Source: Megamerina dolium
Lineage: Eukaryota; Arthropoda; Insecta; Diptera; Megamerinidae
Direction: 5' to 3'
NCBI GenBank assembly: GCA_963854835.1
Contig: OY978529.1
Location: forward strand, 42,900,055 to 42,964,054
DNA: 64,000 nucleotides
Under the pieces are notes generated by a model. The model was not told the DNA's origin. It saw only the letters and a program-made list of their open reading frames with translations, and ran no database searches. The position numbers were made by a program, and so were the translations under genes. Below are positions 61,544-64,000 of the stretch, one piece after another. Every line of letters begins with the position of its first letter. The stretch's first letter is position 1.

Positions 61544-61992
61544 GTAAAAATAACTTACATAGCATATTTTACAGAACTTGCAACGCAATCATACTACTTC
61601 ATAATGGTAAACTATTTTGCAAAGACCAGTTTAGATGGTGTTCATGTACCAGCTGAAATTGTTGTTGCCGAATATTCGCTGCAACATGGTGTCTCCCGTA
61701 ATTCATATCATTCATTTGTTAATCCTCATGCCAATATTTATGGGCAGCTGTTTCTTGCCCAGCAACATGCAGATTTAACGCATAAATTACCTTTGCCATC
61801 GAAGGCAATGGGCGAATCAGATTTGGGACGATTATTCGATGATATACTTAAATTCATACGCAATGAAGAAACTGGAGAATATCCACCAATCTATACCAGA
61901 AATGATAGTATAAATATCATTGAATCTTCATTGAAATTCCTCAAGGCTGATAATACAAGCAGTGATGTCACTCTTAATGTATACACAATACA
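61544..61992 (+). pseudogene. isolated Maelstrom-domain exon
   Basis: About 150 codons, open from an acceptor-like TATTTTACAG to CAT|GTGAGT. They encode YYFIMVNYFAKTSL, VPAEIVVAEYSLQHGVSRNS, LPLPSKAMGESDLGRLFDDI and SSLKFLKADN. This matches the start of the Maelstrom domain, an RNase-H-like fold found in Maelstrom, a piRNA-pathway protein of the germline nuage. The Glu of the conserved Glu-Cys-His-Cys set may be the one in AEIVV; the Cys-His-Cys part is absent. No HMG-box exon or later exon is seen, and its right border runs straight into a SINE. It is an intron-bearing genomic fragment, not a processed copy. Confidence 0.65.
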
Positions 61993-62155
61993 TGTGAGTT
62001 TTCTCACATACCACTTTTAGAAGTCTTTCCATGTCAAATTGTTACTGCCGAAAGAATAGCTAATTGCTTGCCGACAGATGAGTAGGGGATTGATCTCCCG
62101 ACCTATAGGTCAGAAAACCAAAGCACTAACCGTTGAGCTACAGCACCCAATCTGG
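61990..62155 (-). mobile_element. SINE 5' half (tRNA head and middle)
   Basis: On this strand: GGGTGCTGTAGCTCAACGG with the A box, a B-box-like GGGAGATCAATCCCC, then TTCTTTCGGCAGTAACAATT and ATGGAAAGACTTCTAAAAGT. The last part aligns with CATGAAAAGCTTCTAAAAGA of the copy at 12772. The Maelstrom-exon fragment follows directly. Confidence 0.7.
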
Positions 62156-62631
62156 ATCGTATAAAATAAATTATATGGAAAAAATTAAATATTCATCAAT
62201 ATAAATTGCGTACAATATTGTTGAAGTTGTTGAACAGATTTAATCGAATTGAACTTAACATACGTAGGTATATGATTATTGTTGCAATTAATATACTAAG
62301 CAAGTAAGCAAGTAAATATATTAATTGTTGATTGATATAATTAATACTCATTCCAGGGAACGTTTAGTGATGAAAGCAAGTATAATTAAAGTGTGGAAAT
62401 TAGTTCAATCCATAGTTCATTTCTGACGAGTATATTGACTATTTGAAGAGATTCTTAACTTTACTTTAAACATAAGTGACAGAACTCAGTGTTAGTTAGT
62501 TTAATCAAATCGATAATTTTGTATTTTTGAAAATCAATTAGATACAATATTACAAGTATTACCAGTTGATAAATACAACACATACTCAGCATTATCGGAA
62601 AATGGTGATAAAGTATAATATTCGATGGCCG

Positions 62632-63760
62632 TTAATTATCATCTATAACAAATTCATCAAATGGTATTGCACCAAGTGTTTCATTCATTCCGTCTAACAT
62701 TAAGGGCAACCAAACGGGTTTTGTAGCCGGAAATACAACACTGAATATTTGCTTCCACTGCTGATTCATCAAATTAACAGCAACTGCATCTACAAATCGA
62801 AGAATGGAGATAAAAACCATTTGTACAGACATAAAAATATGATAATAAAAATTTCGACAGTTGACAGAAAGAAGAATGGCAAACTTCTTTCTTTTTTGTA
62901 TTTTGAGCTTTACTTGGTTCACTTCGATTGTGAAATTTTCTAAGCAAACATTTTATAAATACAACTATTAGAACATTATCTAAATTATTAAATTCGATAT
63001 TAAATTTTGAATGGCTCAAATTATAAAATGCAAAGAAAAAGATAAATATATTGCATGATAAAGAACTCAACATTTGACCAAAATGGATAAACCAATGCAG
63101 ATATTTCTTTTTTTTTTTTTAGAATTAACTGTCAAAATTTCATCGTTTCACATACTTAACTCTGGATCGTCAAAGATTCCAGTCACTTTAGCGTTCAAAT
63201 CACCCATATTCATATCTACTTTAAGCTTGGTGATACGCATAAATCGATGATCATCCTTCTCGTAGAAAATACCATCAGCATATATATCAAATGTAACATT
63301 AGCTATATGAAGTAGATCAAAGAGAAGATTTTCAAAGTAATCTTTATATGAATATTGTATATGAAAGAATTCAACTTACTTAGTGTAACATTAAATATTC
63401 CCTTTGGTTTCAATTGGATATCATTTACCAAAACCTGAGCTTTGTAATTTCCATTAAATTCCATTTGTGGCATCACAGAAAGAAAATGTCCTTTGAATTT
63501 ATCTTTATCCACTTGTAATTCGGCTCTGGGAAATGTTTGTGTAGAAAACCCCTTCACTTCGACATTCCGTACAGTCATATGACCCTTAACATCACCATAG
63601 GAAAATTGTAATGTAGTGTGATTTAAACGGGCTGGTTCCAAGGACATAAATTTTTTCTCTTTAACATCATTGATATACCGGCCCAACATAGTTTGTAAAG
63701 CCTTCTTAAGGCATTCATTTGGCACGCCGTTTTTATATTTGCATTTGGGTTCATCGCCAG
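62632..63760 (-). CDS. takeout / JHBP family protein TO4 (partial, first exon beyond the window)
   Basis: Three coding exons are visible: complement(62632..62789, 63156..63302, 63380..63760), lengths 158, 147 and 381 nt, identical to TO2 exons 4, 3 and 2. The acceptor TTTTAG before 63760 is phase 1, so the signal-peptide exon must lie past 64000. Exon 2 has the Cys pair (PKCKYKNGVPNECLKKAL), LNHTTLQFSYGDVKGHMTVR and QLKPKGIFNVTL. Exon 3 has FYEKDDHRFMRI and exon 4 FPATKPVWLPLMLDGMNETL, ending FDEFVIDDN. No lesions are seen, so the gene looks functional. It is the nearest relative of the TO3 pseudogene. Confidence 0.9.
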
Positions 63761-64000
63761 CTAAAAGTTTGTGTAAAAAAAAAATTTTCCTATGAACTTA
63801 GCTCATCTCTTTCATTATTTTTGTATAGTTTTTTATGTAAACATTAAGATACAAGTTTCACCAAAAATATTGCTGTTTCTACCAACGACTTTGGTTTATT
63901 TTATGACGTTCACCAAAATATTTCAACTCAGTGAAATATCATTCGAGAGATGAATCATTTTGAAGAAACTGCTTACAAAAAAGCATCAAGAATCAAATTT

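Overview
The window is nuclear DNA from an insect, almost certainly a higher fly (Diptera) and plausibly a tephritid fruit fly. The reasons are very AT-rich DNA, short GT-AG introns, a fly-like cytochrome c oxidase subunit IV, a clip-domain serine protease, a takeout/JHBP cluster, several mariner relics and a tRNA-derived SINE family. Species is not provable from this sequence alone.

Layout. 1-4200 is AT-rich and gene-poor, with one mariner relic. 4226-4847 is COX4 (+ strand, two coding exons). 5335-36377 holds ten tandem, same-strand genes (called HS1-HS10 here) for secreted, mostly cysteine-poor, helix-rich proteins of about 166-238 residues. Every gene has the same build: a 16- or 17-codon signal-peptide exon, one short phase-0 intron, and one long exon for the whole mature protein. 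I do not recognise the family. One deleted pseudogene copy lies at 9800-10620. The array is interleaved with mobile DNA: mariners, a tRNA-SINE, and a large inverted repeat (18690-22073) made of two head-to-head copies of an element with a terminal hairpin and a GTCC/GTCT microsatellite.

37047-44881 (- strand) is a complete clip-domain trypsin-like protease gene of five coding exons. Its signal-peptide exon lies 5.7 kb upstream of the rest. 44882-48411 is intergenic with a SINE tail and a mariner relic.

48412-64000 (- strand) is a cluster of takeout / juvenile-hormone-binding-protein-like genes: TO1 (five exons, with a possible second first exon), TO2 (four exons, intact), TO3 (a pseudogene that lost its central exon and a splice donor), a relic first exon, and TO4 (its first exon lies beyond the window). 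Between TO3 and TO4 a SINE is split by a fragment carrying one exon of a Maelstrom-domain gene.

The two family arrays show ongoing birth and death by tandem duplication. HS5-HS10 share a GATAAGA box about 95-155 bp upstream of a TATAAAA box, which suggests joint control in one tissue. The takeout copies keep identical exon lengths (381, 147 and 158 nt in TO2 and TO4), so losses can be mapped to the base.
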